The translations under genes and the position numbers were made by a program. 14,391 nucleotides of DNA from Streptosporangiaceae bacterium (GTDB lineage Bacteria > Actinomycetota > Actinomycetes > Streptosporangiales > Streptosporangiaceae), in contig JASIBJ010000220.1 in assembly GCA_030045215.1 (NCBI GenBank), forward strand, positions 1 to 14,391, written 5' to 3'. The notes beneath the pieces were generated by a model, which saw nothing but the letters and a program-made list of their open reading frames with translations, searched no databases and had not been told where the DNA came from. Positions 12,443 to 14,391 of the stretch are shown here, one piece after another. Position 1 is the stretch's first letter. Each line of letters opens with the position of its first letter.

Positions 12443-13543
12443 GTGACTATTCCGGGACTGCTGCGCGGGGCGACCGCGATCACGGGCGGCCTCCTGCTCG
12501 CACTGACCGGGTTCGCCCAGGCCCAGGCCGCCACCGCGACCAGATGGCGCGTGGACACGGTCATAACGCTGCGGGGCGGCTCGTTCGCGCTGTCCAGCGT
12601 CGTCGCAACCAGCAAGACGGACGCGTGGTCGGCGGGGATCATCTTCTCTGAATCCGGGTCGAAAGCCGAGACGCGCATACTCGTGGAGCACTTCGATGGC
12701 CGCTGGCGCCAGTTCCCCGTACCGACCAGGCTTCAGGCCGTCAGTCCCGACGCCCGGGTCCTCATCGGTGCGAGTTCGGCGTCGAACGCCTGGATCTTCG
12801 AACTGCGGACCGGTCACGCGCAGCGGATACTGCGGTGGAACGGCCATCGCTGGATCGTCATGAGCACCCCTGCATGGGTATTCCGCGGTGGCCCCGGCGG
12901 GTCGACCCGCGCCGCGGTCGCGGTGTTCCGGAACACCGCGTGGGTCTTCAGCCTCGGCGCCTCGAGCATGCCATCGGACGCAGCACTTTACGCACACGGA
13001 CGCTGGACGCTCGCCAAGCTGCCGGCCATCCCCACCTCGGTCGCTGCGGTATCCGCCAATAACATCTGGGCATCGGGGCCGACCGACAGCTTCAGCGGGC
13101 CGGTCATTATGCACTGGAACGGCCGCTCGTGGACAGAGGATTCTGTGCCTGGGCTTGACTGGGACGGCAGCATCGCCAGTGATAGCCCCAACAGCGCCTG
13201 GCTTCTGACCGCGACTTCGCTGGAGTTTTGGAACGGCGCAGCGTGGACGGCCATCTCGCTTCCCTCCGGCCTCGGGCTGACGCTCATCTCGACGGACGGC
13301 CATGGCGGCGTTTGGCTGTGGGGACCTCACGAGGTCGGTGCCGGCATTTTCACCCCGTACGTGTTCGCGCATTACAACGACGGCACGTGGACCCAGCAGA
13401 ACGCGCCTCAGGAAGACGGCAACAACCCCGTCCCGCTCGCGGCCATGGCTCAGGCGCCGGGTAGCACGACGGACTTCGCTGCTGGCTGGGTCTCGATCAC
13501 GAACGGCCGCACGAGCGGCGCGATCCTGCAGTACGGCGGCTGA
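12443..13543 (+). CDS. Secreted beta-propeller-like protein of unknown function, 366 aa
   Basis: The N-terminus is a classical Sec signal peptide: a short basic start (MTIPGLLRGA), a hydrophobic core (AITGGLLLALTGFA) and a likely cleavage after AQA at about 29. The mature part has at least six repeats built on a [H/R/F]-x-[N/D]-G-x-x-W core: HFDGRW (83), RWNGHRW (131), AHGRW (184), HWNGRSW (224), FWNGAAW (262) and HYNDGTW (310). Between them recur A-S-x-x-x-A-W or N-x-W-A-S-G segments. This matches bladed WD/BNR-like propeller proteins that are frequent in soil actinomycetes; no catalytic motif is visible. GTG 12443 is chosen because GAGGTGGGGG lies six bases upstream and it gives a clean signal peptide; an in-frame TTG at 12404 is less likely. 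It converges on gatB with a 16-base gap. Role unknown, possibly binding at the cell surface. Confidence 0.75.
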   Translation: MTIPGLLRGATAITGGLLLALTGFAQAQAATATRWRVDTVITLRGGSFALSSVVATSKTDAWSAGIIFSESGSKAETRILVEHFDGRWRQFPVPTRLQAVSPDARVLIGASSASNAWIFELRTGHAQRILRWNGHRWIVMSTPAWVFRGGPGGSTRAAVAVFRNTAWVFSLGASSMPSDAALYAHGRWTLAKLPAIPTSVAAVSANNIWASGPTDSFSGPVIMHWNGRSWTEDSVPGLDWDGSIASDSPNSAWLLTATSLEFWNGAAWTAISLPSGLGLTLISTDGHGGVWLWGPHEVGAGIFTPYVFAHYNDGTWTQQNAPQEDGNNPVPLAAMAQAPGSTTDFAAGWVSITNGRTSGAILQYGG

Positions 13544-13547
13544 CCTT

Positions 13548-13562
13548 TAGCCGGGCCGGCTA
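13548..13562. terminator. Palindrome between the convergent propeller gene and gatB
   Basis: TAGCCGG-G-CCGGCTA is a perfect 15-base palindrome filling the gap between the two convergent stop codons; its last three bases are the gatB stop. As RNA it could fold as a 5-bp stem with a 5-base loop on either strand, with a short A/T run (TTTA) on the propeller side. It may be a weak bidirectional terminator, but the stem is short. Confidence 0.3.
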
Positions 13563-14391
13563 GCTCAGCCGCTCGAGGATGAGCTCGCGCGCCCGGTTCG
13601 CGTCGGCCCGGCCGCGGGTGGCCTTCATGACCTCGCCGACCAGCGCACCGGCCGCAGCCGTCTTGCCGTCGCGGATCCTCGCCGCGATGTCGGGGTTGGC
13701 GGCGATGGCGGCGTCCACGGCCTCGGTCAGCGCACCGTCGTCGCTGACCACCGCCAGGCCGCGGGCCGCCACGACGTCGTCCGGCGATCCCTCGCCGGCC
13801 AGGACGGCCGCCAGCACCTGCCGGGCCAGCTTGTCGTTCAGCGTCCCCGCCTTGACCAGTTCGGCCACCCTGGCCACGTCGGCCGGCGTCACCGGCAGCG
13901 AAGAAAGCTCCACACCCGACTTGTTGGCGTGCATGGCCAGCTCACCCAGCCACCACTTGCGAGCGTCGGCCGGCGACGCCCCGGCGGCCACGGTCGAGGC
14001 CACCAGGTCAACCGCGTCGGCGTTAACGACCCAGGTCATCTCCTGCCCGGAGAAGCCCCACTCGGACTGCAGCCGAGCCCGCCGGGCGGCCGGGAGTTCC
14101 GGCAGCGCCGCGCGCAGCGAAGCCACCCAGTCCGGCGGCGGCGCGATCGGCACCAGGTCGGGCTCGGGGAAATAGCGGTAGTCCTGCGCCTCTTCCTTGC
14201 TCCGCCCCGACGTGGTCGTCCCGTTCTCCTCGTGGAAATGCCGGGTCTCCTGCACCACCCGCCCGCCGGCGTCCAGCACACCGGCCTGGCGCTCGATCTC
14301 GAACCTGACCGCCCGCTCCACCGAACGGAGCGAGTTCACGTTCTTGGTCTCCGTCCGCTTGCCCCACTCAGCAGCGCCGATCGGCGCCAGC
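13560..14391 (-). CDS. gatB: Aspartyl/glutamyl-tRNA amidotransferase subunit B (5' end outside window)
   Basis: GatB is the tRNA-binding and kinase/transamidation subunit of GatCAB, which converts Glu-tRNA-Gln and Asp-tRNA-Asn to Gln-tRNA-Gln and Asn-tRNA-Asn. The 276 residues in the window are about the C-terminal 55% of the protein. They include the end of the catalytic cradle ([50 protein letters not shown]), the helical domain, and the C-terminal YqeY-like domain (about the last 110 residues, with [20 protein letters not shown] and [25 protein letters not shown]). An internal GTG at 14339 is only a Val codon, because the conserved frame continues through it to the window edge. gatA and gatC are presumably upstream, beyond the right edge. 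The stop is within 16 bases of the convergent propeller gene. Confidence 0.96.
   Translation of the reverse strand, partial: LAPIGAAEWGKRTETKNVNSLRSVERAVRFEIERQAGVLDAGGRVVQETRHFHEENGTTTSGRSKEEAQDYRYFPEPDLVPIAPPPDWVASLRAALPELPAARRARLQSEWGFSGQEMTWVVNADAVDLVASTVAAGASPADARKWWLGELAMHANKSGVELSSLPVTPADVARVAELVKAGTLNDKLARQVLAAVLAGEGSPDDVVAARGLAVVSDDGALTEAVDAAIAANPDIAARIRDGKTAAAGALVGEVMKATRGRADANRARELILERLS

Noticed and set aside
14337..14339. GTG as the start of gatB
   Set aside because: The conserved GatB sequence (RTETKN before VNSLRSVE) continues in frame upstream to the window edge, so this is an internal Val codon.

Overview
The window is high-GC DNA with strong G/C preference at third codon positions. 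It carries GTG starts, GGAGG-type ribosome binding sites and TANNNT -10 boxes. Together with the serA-leuB-ilvE order and a gatB gene nearby, this points to an actinomycete (Actinomycetota), probably a soil lineage near Streptosporangiales or Frankia; the finer placement is a guess. No mobile elements, rRNA, tRNA or CRISPR array were found.

Layout. The left edge holds the end of a possible P-loop kinase gene (+, 1-207). It converges on a small membrane protein gene (-, 241-744), which diverges from a threonine synthase-like PLP enzyme (+, 886-2127). That enzyme converges on the amino-acid operon serA -> leuB -> ilvE, read right to left (6140 down to 2203). Upstream on the same strand lie a membrane PAS-GGDEF-EAL cyclic-di-GMP protein (8935-6272), methionyl-tRNA synthetase metG (11150-9420) and an intradiol ring-cleavage dioxygenase (12223-11369). 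A possible 47-residue ORF precedes the dioxygenase. A secreted beta-propeller-like protein (+, 12443-13543) is divergent from that group and ends 16 bases from the end of gatB (-), which runs off the right edge.

How the parts fit. SerA opens serine synthesis, LeuB and IlvE act in leucine and branched-chain synthesis, the threonine synthase-like enzyme may feed threonine toward isoleucine, and MetRS and GatB charge tRNAs. The window is therefore mostly amino-acid supply and translation, with a second-messenger enzyme and an orphan aromatic-ring dioxygenase inserted.

Most interesting signals. (1) Between the dioxygenase and metG there is what looks like a complete trp-type attenuator: a leaderless-type promoter, a 12-codon leader ORF (MQFRAYSVMMPR) with tandem Met codons four and three codons before its stop codon, a hairpin that includes those codons, an alternative pairing, and a GC-rich terminator-like hairpin, all ahead of the methionyl-tRNA synthetase gene. 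(2) A perfect TGTGA-N6-TCACA (CRP/GlxR-type) palindrome lies over the -35 region of the serA promoter. (3) LeuB appears to have Ser in place of an Asp expected to bind the catalytic metal. (4) A small, hairpin-rich ORF with a strong ribosome binding site overlaps the start of the GGDEF-EAL gene by ATGA.
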